NCBI GenBank assembly: GCA_030760725.1
Contig: JASWHV010000011.1
Location: forward strand, 86,095,765-86,159,764
Reading direction: 5' to 3'
DNA from: Neostapfia colusana
Taxonomy: Eukaryota > Streptophyta > Magnoliopsida > Poales > Poaceae
Length of the DNA stretch: 64,000 nt
Shown here: positions 21,921 to 32,302 of the stretch, in pieces
How the letters are laid out: every line of letters starts with the position of its first letter
Position numbering within the stretch: position 1 is the stretch's first letter
Program-made: the position numbers and the translations under genes
Notes under the pieces: generated by a model
The model's input: only the letters and a program-made list of their open reading frames with translations
Database searches by the model: none
Told to the model about the DNA's origin: nothing

Positions 21921-23438
21921 ATGGCGAAGAAGAAATCCGCCGCCGCCGCCGCCGCCGCCGCAGCCGCCAATGGCAACGGACACCACGCGGCCGTCGTCCA
22001 GGAGCCGGGGGCGGCGAAGCAGAACGTGCCGGAGGTGCAGGACCGGAAGGCGGAGCAGCTGAAGGCGCTCAACACCATGCTCCTCAAGGAGGCGACGGAG
22101 CGGCGGGGCCAGGTGGCGGCGCTCACGGCGCGCCTCGATGAGCTCTCCGCCGACGACGCCGCGCTCGCGGCCACCGAGCGCGCCGTGGCGCGAGCCGCCC
22201 TAGCGGCGCCGCTCCGCGCCGCCGCCGGCGAGGCCGCCGCGCTCCGGGCCCGCCTCGCCGCCGTCCAGGAGTCTCTTCGGGACGCGGAGTCGCGGGCGGC
22301 GCTCGAGGCCGGCGCCAGGGGCGAGGCCGACGCGCGCCTCGAGGCGGCCGCGGCGGAGAGGGCCCGGTCCCTGGAGCTGCTTCGGGAAAAGGAGGCGGAG
22401 GTGGCGTCCGTCTCCGGGAAGGTCTCGAGCATGGCGGCGATTGTGGCGGAGCTGGAGGGTAAGAACTCCGTGCTGTTCGGTGAGAAGGGCGAGCTGGCGA
22501 AGCAATTGGAGGAGACAAGGATGGTGGTTGGAGTTATGTCAAGGGAGAAAGCGGAGGTGGAGAGGAGCTTGCAGGAGTTCAGGAAGGCGGTGGAGGCCAA
22601 GCAGGTGGAAATGGAGGAGAAGCTTAGGGCGAAGGTGGCGGAACTGAAGGTTCTGTGTGCGAAGAAGGCTGAGATGGATGTCAGGGCGGAGTCCTTGGGA
22701 GCAGAGCTTTCTGCGGCTGTTGCTAAGAAAGGGGAATTGGAGGCTGAGGTGGCTGCAAAGAAGAGGGAGGTTGATTCGGTGAAGGGTGAAAACGATACGC
22801 TTCAATCCGAGGTTCTGGCTGCTGAGAAGAAACACAGCATGTCTGTTGCAGAGGTTGAAAGCCTCAGGGTGGAATTGGGCGCGTTGGTGAAGACAAAAGA
22901 GGCTGCTGCTAAGGCATTTGATGCTGAGAAGGCTCAACTTGTGGGGGAATTTCAGACTCTGAAGAAGAAGGCTGAGGAAATTCAGGCTGAGAAGGAAGCA
23001 GCTGAAGGAGCAACCCGTGAGAAGGATGCTCAGGCCAGTAAGCTGAGGGTCGAATTGGAGAAACTCCATGCTTCCATGTCCCAGCTCCAAGCGTCTTGCG
23101 ATGAACTTCACGCCGTGCGTTCACACCTCTGTGATGAGAAGAAAGCTGTTATGGAAGCGCTGGATGATGAGAAGGTGGAAGCAGCAAAGCTTAGGTTGAG
23201 AATTGAGGAGCTGGAGAACTGCACTGGCAAGAAGGATGGCGATATTGGGAAGCTGAAGGCTGCTCTGGAGGAAAAGAAAGGCAAGATTGATACCCTGAAC
23301 AAGGATGTCGAGCTGCTGCAGCTCGCAGTGGCAGAGGCTCAGAAGCGGAAGAAGGGTGGCATCTGGACATGGATGTATGCCGTGACCACGACCATGGTCG
23401 CTGCCATCTCCTTCATCTATGCCACGAGGTCTCGCTGA
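21921..23438 (+). CDS. Tail-anchored long coiled-coil protein (PMD-like, tentative)
   Basis: A single-exon 505-residue frame starting MAKKKSAAA. After an Ala-rich N terminus (residues 1-35) nearly the whole protein is a charged Ala/Glu/Lys/Leu coiled coil (about 35-475). It ends in a hydrophobic segment (about 484-501, WTWMYAVTTTMVAAISF) followed by YATRSR, the layout of a C-terminal tail-anchored membrane protein. Arabidopsis PMD1/PMD2, which act in peroxisome and mitochondrion proliferation, have this architecture, but coiled coils are poor guides and I only suggest it. I chose 21921 because AAACCCTAG, common in plant leaders, lies just upstream and alanine-rich coding begins there. An in-frame ATG at 21645 would add 92 residues. 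Codon use shifts from very GC-rich 5' to more neutral 3', as in many grass genes. Confidence 0.85.
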   Translation: MAKKKSAAAAAAAAAANGNGHHAAVVQEPGAAKQNVPEVQDRKAEQLKALNTMLLKEATERRGQVAALTARLDELSADDAALAATERAVARAALAAPLRAAAGEAAALRARLAAVQESLRDAESRAALEAGARGEADARLEAAAAERARSLELLREKEAEVASVSGKVSSMAAIVAELEGKNSVLFGEKGELAKQLEETRMVVGVMSREKAEVERSLQEFRKAVEAKQVEMEEKLRAKVAELKVLCAKKAEMDVRAESLGAELSAAVAKKGELEAEVAAKKREVDSVKGENDTLQSEVLAAEKKHSMSVAEVESLRVELGALVKTKEAAAKAFDAEKAQLVGEFQTLKKKAEEIQAEKEAAEGATREKDAQASKLRVELEKLHASMSQLQASCDELHAVRSHLCDEKKAVMEALDDEKVEAAKLRLRIEELENCTGKKDGDIGKLKAALEEKKGKIDTLNKDVELLQLAVAEAQKRKKGGIWTWMYAVTTTMVAAISFIYATRSR

Positions 23439-23709
23439 AGGGCTGCTCTTTTCGTTTTGATCATGTTCTGCATTCCTTTTGCACCACTTACCACTATGTA
23501 ATTCAAAACGATCATGTTGCTATCTTGCTATTGTTACATGATGAATCAGCTGGTTTACGAAATGAAGTGAAATCGTTGGTTAAATGCTGAAATCTGTTGT
23601 GTTCCTGTTCCTGTTCTTTTGAATGTGTTTGCTGCTATTTTGCTTTGTTATCAAAGATTGCATAAAAATGATGTGATGATGCCCGGTCAATTATGAAAAA
23701 TCTTCCTGC
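23439..23709 (+). other. 3' UTR and flank of the coiled-coil gene
   Basis: T-rich sequence after the stop with no open frame of note. It runs up to the hAT-like element. Confidence 0.5.
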
Positions 23710-24234
23710 CAGTGGCGAATCCACGGGGGGGTGTCTAGGGACTCCAGCCCCCCCCCCCCTACTGCTGGACATATTAAAAGCTTACCTTTAAGTTTTTTTA
23801 TTTAGACATTAAAGTGATACTTTGAAAAATTAAAAATTAAAGACAATTAAATGAATGGTAGAGAATATCAACTGGACTAAAATTTTTCATACTTTGGTTC
23901 ATTTATAAACAAATTGAATGTTATCACATGTCGTTCGGTCCAACAGTCAAACAACAACAATAATCTATTTCAATACCCTGTAGTCTACAAATTTTTATTT
24001 CTAAAAGTTGCGTACTCGCAATATCTGTAATGCGGAGGTGAGACGACGTGTTGCACTGTGACAGTCATAAATAAGTGAGCTTGATCAGACGAGCAGCACA
24101 ACAACAGACATGCCGACAACGAGCCTGTAAACGATGTAATATCGTGACACTAAGCTAGTAAATGGATTTTTTCCTTTTTTTCATGTGACATATAGTTCAG
24201 CCCACACTATAATTTTAGTCTGGATGCACCACTA
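23710..24234. mobile_element. hAT-like non-autonomous element
   Basis: It starts CAGTGGCGAATCCACGG and ends near GGATGCACCACTA, inverted ends of the same type as the better-preserved element at 48720. Flanking octamers CTTCCTGC and CTTCTGCC are only partly alike. A C-run at about 23748-23758 sits near the left end. No transposase is present. Confidence 0.5.
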
Positions 24235-25505
24235 CTTCTGCCTGGCTGCACCACGTTAATAGCATTGTCATTACCTATCACAAGAGTGGCGGTGATTCTT
24301 AGGTGCTTAAATTTTCCATGGCAACTGTTATTCACCATAGTAATTATGTCATTATAAGGGTCTATTTGGATGACGTCCAAAGTTTGCCATGCCCTAAGTA
24401 TGGCTCCGCCAAAAGTTTGGCGAACAAAATTGGTGCCACAAGTTTAGTAAGTTTTGGCATGAAAAATGAACTAGAGCTTTGTTGAGCAACTACCGGACGC
24501 AACGAAGCTAACAATAGCCACGCCGACCATCCAGGTAAATAGTGTATTCAGCTCATTTAGATTAATGCGAATGTAACATCTGTCGTGTACATGGGACAAT
24601 TAGTAGAGCAGTAGACAACAAAGATGGTAAATAATGGAGATTGGACAGTAGGTTCTGAGTATTTTTCTTACTCAAAGCACCACCTGAGAATCGAGAGAGA
24701 AGTAGAACTTGTGCATTCTCATGTTGTTATATCGACTGACACTGATGTAAATTGAGAAAAGATTCTGATGCCATTGACATCATACAGGTAGTGTTCAGAC
24801 TTCCAATAAACATTGAACGAGGTTATGAGAGATATAATGTGATGCCTATAGTAAAGTGGATAGCTATTTGAGCCGTGAGTTGATCAGTGATTACCTATAT
24901 CCGGCTCTATACTTAAATTAAAGGTTGATGAAATTTGAATATTCTGTTAGATTATGGCAACGAGGAAGATGGATTCTGAAACAACACAGTACTCCGGCGA
25001 TGCACAATGAACCAATCAGAACTTTGGCTTGCATGAAGATGCATCTGTTTGTTGTGTCGTTGCTGTTCATTTATCTCAGAAGATTCTGCATCATAATATT
25101 TCTCGACAGAAGAATGACTTCTATTGTCTGCGGTTCAGAATGATCCTCAGTGCATTCAGAATTATCCCCGGTGCTCCGATGTATGATCTTCCGTTTTTAA
25201 ACTTGCCACAGTTTGTATCTGAATATCACCATTCCATGTTCGAAACCAGAACCTACTGCAAGCAAGAAACCCATCATTTCATCCATTTCGACGAGATTAA
25301 CTGACAGATAGATACATCCGACTTTCAGTTATCACAAACCAGTCAAGCGATAATCCATCACAAAACCAAGCCTAACATAACCTAACCTGACCTAGGCAAG
25401 AAACACAGCACAATTACTGCTACTGATCGAAGAGGGAAGCTTCATCTTCGAAAGGCTGCTCCGATTCCAGTACTAAGGATCTGAGGGAACGGCGCGCGGC
25501 GAAGC
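24235..25505. other. Gene-free interval
   Basis: No gene supported. The part near 24350-24480 (gtctatttggatg, ccaaagtttgcc) looks like MITE sequence without clear ends. The last ~150 bases are the probable 3' UTR of the minus-strand H2A.X gene. Confidence 0.4.
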
Positions 25506-26027
25506 CTAGAACTCCTGGGAGGCTGAGCCGACGTCGGCCTTGTCCCTGCCGCCGGCCTTCTTGGGCAGCAGCGTCTGGTTGATGTTGGGCAGCACCCCAC
25601 CGGCGGCTATGGTGACGGCGCCGAGCAGGCGGCTGAGCTCCTCGTCGTTGCGCACCGCCAGCTGGATGTGGCGCGGCACGATGCGGTTCTTCTTGTTGTC
25701 GCGCGCCGCGTTCCCCGCCAGCTCCAGAACCTGCGGGCGAGGAGGTTTGATATCAGGACCCGTCGTCGATTCACATCTCGACGGGGGAGGGGAGCGGGGA
25801 GGAGGAATAGGACAAGGGTCGCGGAGAGGAAGGTTTCTCACCTCTGCGGCGAGGTACTCGAGGACGGCGGAGAGGTAGACGGGCGCGCCGGCGCCGACGC
25901 GCTGCGCGTACTTGCCGGCCTTGAGGTAGCGCGCGATGCGGCCGACGGGGAACTGCAGCCCGGCCTTGGACGACCGCGACACGGCCTTGGTTCCCTTCGC
26001 CTTGCCCCGTCCTCCGCCGGAACTCAT
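25506..26027 (-). CDS. Histone H2A.X
   Basis: Two exons on the minus strand, 26027-25842 and 25730-25506, separated by a 111-bp GT-AG intron after residue 62, encode 136 residues. The histone fold shows GLQFPVGRIARYLK, APVYLSAVLEYLAAE, VLELAGNAARDNKK and the acidic-patch region NDEELSRLL. The C terminus is SQEF, the SQ-acidic-hydrophobic motif of H2A.X. Its serine is phosphorylated by ATM/ATR at DNA double-strand breaks. This separates it from canonical H2A. The intron position after YLAAE is usual for intron-containing plant H2A genes. The gene is intact, and the start is the only ATG consistent with MSSGGGRGK. Confidence 0.96.
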   Translation of the reverse strand: MSSGGGRGKAKGTKAVSRSSKAGLQFPVGRIARYLKAGKYAQRVGAGAPVYLSAVLEYLAAEVRNLPLRDPCPIPPPRSPPPSRCESTTGPDIKPPRPQVLELAGNAARDNKKNRIVPRHIQLAVRNDEELSRLLGAVTIAAGGVLPNINQTLLPKKAGGRDKADVGSASQEF

Positions 26028-26186
26028 CTTCGCGGGTGCCCTCTGTCGGTCGGTCCGTAGGTCGCTGGCCGGAGCGGACGCCTGAGTCGATGGTGGCTTG
26101 GTCCAAGCGGTGGTGACGGTGAGATGAGGTGGAAGTAGAGGGGAACGAGGCGGTGTGGGGCTTATGTAGAGGCCGCGGCGGCTGCC

Positions 26187-26225
26187 GATTGGCTCTGCTG
26201 GTGGTGCCGCGGATCGCTGACGTGG
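26187..26225 (-). promoter_or_regulatory. Plant histone type I promoter element plus CCAAT box
   Basis: On the gene's strand CCACGTCAGCGATCCGCG (26225-26208) exactly fits the type I element of plant histone promoters: the hexamer fused to a reversed CGCGGATC octamer, which gives S-phase and meristem expression. CCAAT lies just downstream (complement of 26188-26192), about 160 bases from the ATG. A TATA-like CATAAG is near 26160. Confidence 0.88.
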
Positions 26226-26896
26226 AGGACGCGAGGACCGTCTGCTCCGGAGGCGGTTCGCGGGCGGGCGGGGATGGACGGCCAGATCTCGTTGTTGGCG
26301 CGGGAGGTCTGGGTCTCCGCGCGATGCGGGAGGTTTTCTGCGAGAGCGGCCGAATCGACGCGGCAAAACTCGTGTCAGTATTTTCGGAGACCACGCGCTC
26401 ACTTCGGTTTGGGCCACACGCGCACGTGGATGCATCGGTCCGTGCATTGCTAGGCGCAACGTATTCGATGGGAAGGCCATGTTTGGCTCGAAAATTTAGT
26501 GTATCATACGTGGGTTATCAGATGACTAGGAAGTTACGCAGACTTGGGTGTGGTAAGAACCAAACACTGGGTAAGAAAACTATTCCTAAATAAGGTTAGG
26601 CGTAATAACCTTAGACTTAACACCCCCTCGACATCTGAAAAAAAACTTAGGGCTTGCTCTCTGACCAAGCTCAACCATAGTTTGAAAAGCGTAAAATTTC
26701 AACGATAATTCTTAACTGGTAAGTATTTTCACGGTGAACGAGCACCAGAATCCCAGATACCAAGTACAACAAAAGGCATAAACTTGATTACCCTGCCAGT
26801 AACAAGTATTGTACTCATTACTCGCTCTTAACCCCAACACAAGAACTAACCAGAAACTGGAGCGTGTAGCAGGTAAAGAGCTCGGCGCTCGACGAG
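26226..26896. other. Gene-free interval between H2A.X and the peroxidase pseudogene
   Basis: The promoter side of H2A.X grades into AT-rich sequence with no supported gene. Around 26700-26890 is the probable 3' flank of the peroxidase on the minus strand. Confidence 0.4.
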
Positions 26897-28316
26897 CTAG
26901 TTGACGGCCCTGCAGTTCCTCCTGACCTCCCCCTCGCCGTCGCCGGCGAGCACGTCGACGCGCCCCATCCTGCACGCGGCGGCCCCGAACTCCCGAGGAA
27001 GTGGCCCTGCCGCGCGCCTGAGCCGGTGGACCATCCCGGCGGCGCGCCGGTCCGTCAGCAGCGCCGCGTCCGAGGCGAGGAGGCCGCGGCCCAGCTTGAG
27101 GTTCACGTAGTAGTGCGCGTCGAACCGCGCCCGGTTGCCGGGGTCCATGGGCACCGTACCACCACCGCCGACGCCGGGGCCCCGCGGCACCACGCGCGGA
27201 GCTGCGCTGCGTACGCCGCGTTCAGCGTCGGGTCGGCGGCGGTCGATGTGTACGGCGACCTCTTTTGTACGTGTGCACTCTGTGCGCTCGACGTTTCATT
27301 AATCTGCTACGGTTACATGGATGGATCGGTGACTGTGCCGCCGCCGCCGCCGTCGTGGGCACGCGACCGTTACGCATTTTAACTGACGTGTCGCGCGGCG
27401 CGCGTGAACTTCCGTGCCGTCGTCAGCGGTGCATCGGTCCGCACGCACGCAAGCACGGACTAGCCTTGGGGGTGATATCATACCAGAGAGGATGACGAGG
27501 TCCTTGACGTCCAGCCTTCGTTCGCCTCGAGGGCGGTGAAGTTGGCCGACGCCGAGGGGATGTCGGCGGCGAGCGCCTCCGACGCGCGCGACACCACGCC
27601 GTCGCGCCGCCCCAGCCGCACGTCCCACAGGTCCCGACCGAGCTACGTGACCACGCGCGTCCCACGGTTTTGGCCGCTAGCTCGCGTTGCTGGGGCCTCG
27701 AGACCTAGATAGTAGCTACCTTATTATTACTGTAGTTACTAATTACGTACGTCCTGGTACCTGGAAGGAGACGGCGTCCCTGGCGGCGAGCGCGAGGATG
27801 TCGGCGCAGGAGACAACGCCGGGCCGGGGCACACAGCCTCCAGCACGGCCTTGGCGACGTCGGTCCACCCCACGTCGAAGCCGCCCAGCGACAGGTTCGG
27901 AGCGGCGTCCTTCTCCGCCGTGTTGCCCGGCGTCGAGTCCAGCAGCACTGACGCGTCGCAACCCTGCCGTTAGTTAGTCGGCGACGGCGTACGTTCATTC
28001 CCGACCGAGCATGCTCAGATCCTGCTAGCTAGCTACCTAGCTAACGTGTCCTCTGAGAAGAACGTGGTGAGAGTTAGTTACCCTGATGACGAAGCAGTCG
28101 CGTGGAAGAAGAGGCGGAGCAGCTTGGCCGGCAGCGCGGCGGGGTCGGCGGCCACGCGGGCCAGCGCACCACCGCCTCCGCCGCGGGGCAGCTGCGCCGG
28201 TAGACCCGCGCCCTGAGCGGCGTGCCGCCGCCGACGCCGGCGAGCAGCGCGAGGGCGATCACGAGCGCCGCCGGAACGTGGATGGTGCTGGCGAGCGGCG
28301 GCGACGCCCCAGCCAT
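26897..28316 (-). pseudogene. Class III (secretory) peroxidase pseudogene, four exons
   Basis: The minus strand shows peroxidase pieces in order. A signal peptide and RVYRRSCPAAEAVV with LLRLFFH lie at 28316-28085. Exon 2 (about 27963-27767) has the calcium-site block CDASVLLDS, NTAEKDA and a VVSCADILALAARDAV block. Exon 3 (about 27640-27480) has GRDLWDVRLGRRDG and LDVKDLVILSG. The last exon ends VRRNCRAVN with its stop at 26897. These enzymes oxidise phenolics in the cell wall using hydrogen peroxide. Four coding breaks are visible: near 28165, two extra bases before the distal-His region at about 28096, a 5-bp duplication (CCCGGCCCGGC) in CPG/VVSC, and a deletion before LDVKD. Another frame change falls in the last exon near 27160, and the AHTIG proximal-His block is not recognisable. 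It cannot make a normal enzyme. Confidence 0.85.
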
Positions 28317-28435
28317 TACGGCGTGCGTCTCGTGACGATAGAGACCGCTCGGTGGACGCCGAGAGAGAGAGCGTGTGTGATGGAATGGAAATGGAAGCCT
28401 GGCTAGCAGAGCAGCAGCAGCAGCAGCGGCAGGTC

Positions 28436-28447
28436 ATATATATAATT
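28436..28447 (-). promoter_or_regulatory. TATA box of the peroxidase pseudogene
   Basis: ATATATATAATT lies about 120 bases upstream of the peroxidase ATG on its strand, a normal position, so the relic may have kept its core promoter. Confidence 0.5.
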
Positions 28448-28941
28448 CGCGGTGTGGGACGGCGCGTGAAGTGAAGAATCTCTCACAAGTGTTCTGGTGT
28501 ACCACCTGAACAGTCAGTCCCACGAAGGATGGAAAGAAATTTCGTCACGTATCCAGATCATTTCAAAGCATCATCAGGTTTAGAGTTATTTAGTGTTAGA
28601 ATTTAAAATTTAGTGTTAAGAGTTTAGAGTTAGTGTTAGGATTTAGTTTTAGTGTTTATGATTTAAAATACGAAGAGAACTCATAACGGGACGTTTTAAA
28701 ATTAAAGCTGGTCACGTGGCATGCTGAGGATACACGGTCCTAATTGCTATCAATTGTTATATATAAAAAGATTATACCTCTGCTTTGTTCCTTCTAATCA
28801 TTCTCTGTTATAAGCTCGCAGACTCGCAGTGAATTCAAAACCTGATGCCACCATTTCGCCGACCTTGTAATCATAAGCAGTGCACGGCATCTCGGTACAG
28901 TTTCGATACATCTCGATACAGCCAGGAATGCCGAGCAGAGT
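28448..28941. other. AT-rich gene-free interval
   Basis: It contains imperfect short repeats of tagtgttagaatttaa type near 28590-28660 and no supported gene. It ends with the target duplication AGAGT (28937-28941) of the following LTR. Confidence 0.4.
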
Positions 28942-30764
28942 TGTAACATCCTATATAAAAAAATATATATGTAGGAAATTTCAAAAAAATTTCTGTAAAT
29001 AAACTGGAACCTAGCTATTTAGATTCAAAATTTAAATGAAACAAAGGAAACAGTTGAAGACAAAAAATATATATAAGGTAGCAAAATTTGGGCCGCAGCC
29101 CATTTCTCTCTCTCCCCCTCCGCGTCCCATCTCCCCTTTTCTTCCCGGACCGGCCCAGCCCACCGCGACCATTTCTTTCTTCCACTGATTCGGAGACCCC
29201 ACCCGTCAGCGCTTTTCTTCTTCCCGTTGCCCCCCTCCTCCCGTGGTCCCCTTCTCTCCCTCTGCTTTTCCGACCGGTCGCCGACAGACCCTGGCAGCCC
29301 CAACCGAAAGCCAACGCCGGATGCTTTTCCCCTCCCTCGGATCCTCCGCCCTCGCCGCCCTACAAAACCCACTCCAAACCCTAGCGCGCCCCCTGCTCCC
29401 TCTCCCCGTCGCGGCCGAAGCCGAGCAGGCCTCCGGTCTACCCCTCGGTAAGCCGCGGCGCCGCCAACCCTTCTCTCCCTACTGCCCTCCGACAAGCTAA
29501 CCGTTCCCGCCCCTTCGTAGGTGCGCCGGCGACCCCTCCTCAGTTCCCTGGAGCAGCCAACGTCGAACATCGCGAGCCAGCGGCCGGTGAGCTCTCCTCT
29601 ACGTCTACCTCGACCCCACTCCTGTTCTTTCCTAGTTTCTCGTGAGCTAAACTCCTGATGGCTCCGCCAGATCCTTGGGCACGTCAAGGACACGGAAACT
29701 CGAGGGACCCCGCACTAACACCGGCGCTCCGAGGGACCGAAGCCCTCCTCCACGTCTAACCGCCGCGAGGGCTCCCCGACGACTCCCCGGTCCTGAGACC
29801 CTTTCCGGTAACACCCCGCGCCCTCCTCCCTCGTTTTTGGTGGTAGCTGCTGGGGTAGAACGACTCGTGGACGGGGATCAGCCAAACGTCGGCGGGCACC
29901 GGCTTAGTTCCATGGCGTGTCGCCGCGCGATCCCACCGTCGGCGACCAAGAATCGGCTGGAGTAAGCCCAACCGCCTGATCAGGAGCCAACGAGTAGGAT
30001 TAGAACGACGGGTACCGCTTCGGATTTTAAATCCCAGCCCTCGGGGGCAGATCCGACGGCCCTCTTTAAAAGGGACACTTCCCCGCGAACAGGTTTTCGC
30101 AAAACCCCCTGGGTTCTTCGGATCCACACAAAACGACCCCGGGTTTAATAGAATTCCCCCTAGGCTTGCTGTAAATTAGGGAGGGACGTGGGAAAATGGT
30201 GATCTAGCCCCCAGGACCCTCTGATATTGTGTTTTAGCCGCAGGAAGTTCTGGAAACTTGTTATCTACCCCCTGTAGGTGTTAAAATTCACATTTGCACA
30301 CACTTTAAGTCTCTGTTAATAATAAAAACACCCCTGCACTCCTTTGGAATTTCACCATAGCCCCTCAACACCCCCTGTTTTGGCACTTGGGACCCTGGGG
30401 TAGCTGAAATTCAGGGTATAGGTGGGAAATACCTTCTTAGACCCCTGTGGCTTCCTGTCTTGTCATATAGACCCCTAGCCCTATTAAGTAAACTTGTCAA
30501 AAGGCCCCTGGACCCCCCTGCATGATTTTCTTTATGCAAATTAAACCCTGTCACCTTTTGTTCTAGTAACCTAGCCCCTGAGACCTGCTGAAATATAACA
30601 GATAGGCCCCTACACATGTTGCTATTTACTAAAAGGCCCCTGTTTGGGATGCAAATGCAAATTCACCCCTGAATGGTGCTGAAATTTCAGTTTGCCCCTG
30701 CCCTATGTTGTAGATAGTATGCACACCCCTGTGCAGCTGATAGAAAGTTACAGAAATGCCCCCA

Positions 30765-32242
30765 TGAAAGCATCTAGGCCCCCGTGAGGTATGATTTCGG
30801 TGATTAATGACAACCGTTCGTTATTACTAATGAGTTTGTGGATGCGAGGTTTCACGTATATCACATCAAACGTTAATGAACTATCTATTCACACCATCTA
30901 CTGCTCATTGGATACAAATGGATACCCCTCAACGATCTATTCTAAGGGGTTATTCGATACTCATGAAGACTAAATGAAGAACTCATACAACGACTCTATT
31001 CTATCAAAATTGGCAACACAAGAAGCTTACACTTCATCATAATATCATTTCAAACAAGTGTCAAAGAGGTCACTCAAGAAGATTCCAAAAGATCAACTCA
31101 AAACAACTCGAAGCAAACAAGTTGCACTCACCGGATCATCCGATGTCTTTCAAAATGACTACATCGGTCGAGTTTGAGTTGGCAGAAGAAGAAGACCTTA
31201 GAGCCCAGTACACACCGGATCATCCGATGTGAAGGAAGTGGCACATCGGTTGATTTCAACAGAAGGATGATTTCTGGGTTATTCTGAAGAAGTACACACC
31301 GGATCATCCGATGATGAAATAAGTGTACATCGGTCAATTTCAACCGAGACATTATTTCTGAACCAATTCTGAAGATCAACTCACCGGATCATCCGATGAT
31401 GAATTGAAGTAACATCGGTCGATTAAACAGTCAGATCCAACGGTTATATCCAACGGTCACATCTGACACATGACATCAGCTAATTTGGAATTCGACCGAT
31501 GCTCATATAAAGGGGTGCATCGGAGGATCCGATGTTCACTGAAAAAGTCTGCCTACTTTTCCAACGGCTATCTCGTGTGGGCTGGCTATAAATACCCCTC
31601 CAACCGGCCATTTCGTCAAGTCTTGATCACCAGAGCCTCACTACACATTCTCAAGCATTCAAGACCAAGAGCTACCACTTCCACACTTCAAAACCTCTTG
31701 TACTCCAACTATAGGTTATATCTAGCTAGAGAGAAGCTTGTGTGCGTCCATTCTTGGTGATTGGAATCTCTAGGCTAGTGAGAGAGAGTGTCTTGGTGAC
31801 TTCTCTCACCTTGTAAACGTTGGAGGAAGAAGAGATCGCTCCGGAGCTTACCAAGGCGTTTGTGGAAGCCCGGAGGATCACCATTGTACAAGGCTTGAGC
31901 TCCACCTTGCCGGAGAAGGCGAACGGAGAAAGATAGTGGATTCCCTTGTCTCGGTGAATTGGGAGTGGCTATACCCTTTGGCGGGTGCCACAACGTGGAC
32001 GTAGGTAGATTTTTGTGATCTTACCGAACCACGGGAAAAATCGCCGTGTCTCCGAGTCTCCGCGGGAGTTTGCATCTCTCTCCTCACCCCCTTACTATTA
32101 CGCATTTACTATTCCGCACTTAACACTCTTGCTTGCGTAGTTAGTTCGCATAGGGAATTGGGCTTCAACCATTAAGTTTTAAATTGCTCTAAAATTTGAA
32201 AAGGCGCAATTCACCCCCCTCTTGGGCGTCTCGATCCTTACA
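30765..32242 (+). repeat. 5' LTR of the Sirevirus
   Basis: 1478 bp, same length as the 3' copy. The U3 part contains the CCGGATCATCCGATG array. A TATA-like ctataaatac lies near 31584. The U5 end reads GATCCTTACA immediately before the primer-binding site. Confidence 0.95.
31132..31530. repeat. Array of near-palindromic CCGGATCATCCGATG motifs in the 5' LTR
   Basis: Four exact CCGGATCATCCGATG copies at about 31133, 31215, 31299 and 31384 are spaced about 82-85 bases. Each is followed within 25-45 bases by an ACATCGGT half-copy. A variant CATCGGAGGATCCGATG is near 31518. The 3' LTR repeats this arrangement at 41720-42125. The core is CGGA-3 bases-TCCG. Palindromic LTR motifs are known from Sireviruses; a regulatory role is not shown. 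Confidence 0.9.
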
Positions 32243-32244
32243 AT

Positions 32245-32256
32245 TGGTATCAGAGC
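32245..32256 (+). other. Primer-binding site of the Sirevirus
   Basis: TGGTATCAGAGC begins two bases after the 5' LTR and is complementary to initiator methionine tRNA. Confidence 0.92.
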
Positions 32257-32302
32257 AAGGTTGCTCATTGGATCATTCTAGCTTCACCGCTAGAGAGCGA
32301 AA

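Noticed and set aside
22123..22600. Minus-strand frames opposite the coiled-coil gene
   Set aside because: They are shadows of the GC-rich plus-strand coding region.
25540..26593. Plus-strand frames over H2A.X and its promoter
   Set aside because: Complement of histone exons and GC-rich promoter; no domain.
31132..31530. Spaced repeats considered as a CRISPR-like array
   Set aside because: Repeats are short palindromes inside a retrotransposon LTR in plant DNA; the spacers are themselves duplicated in the other LTR.
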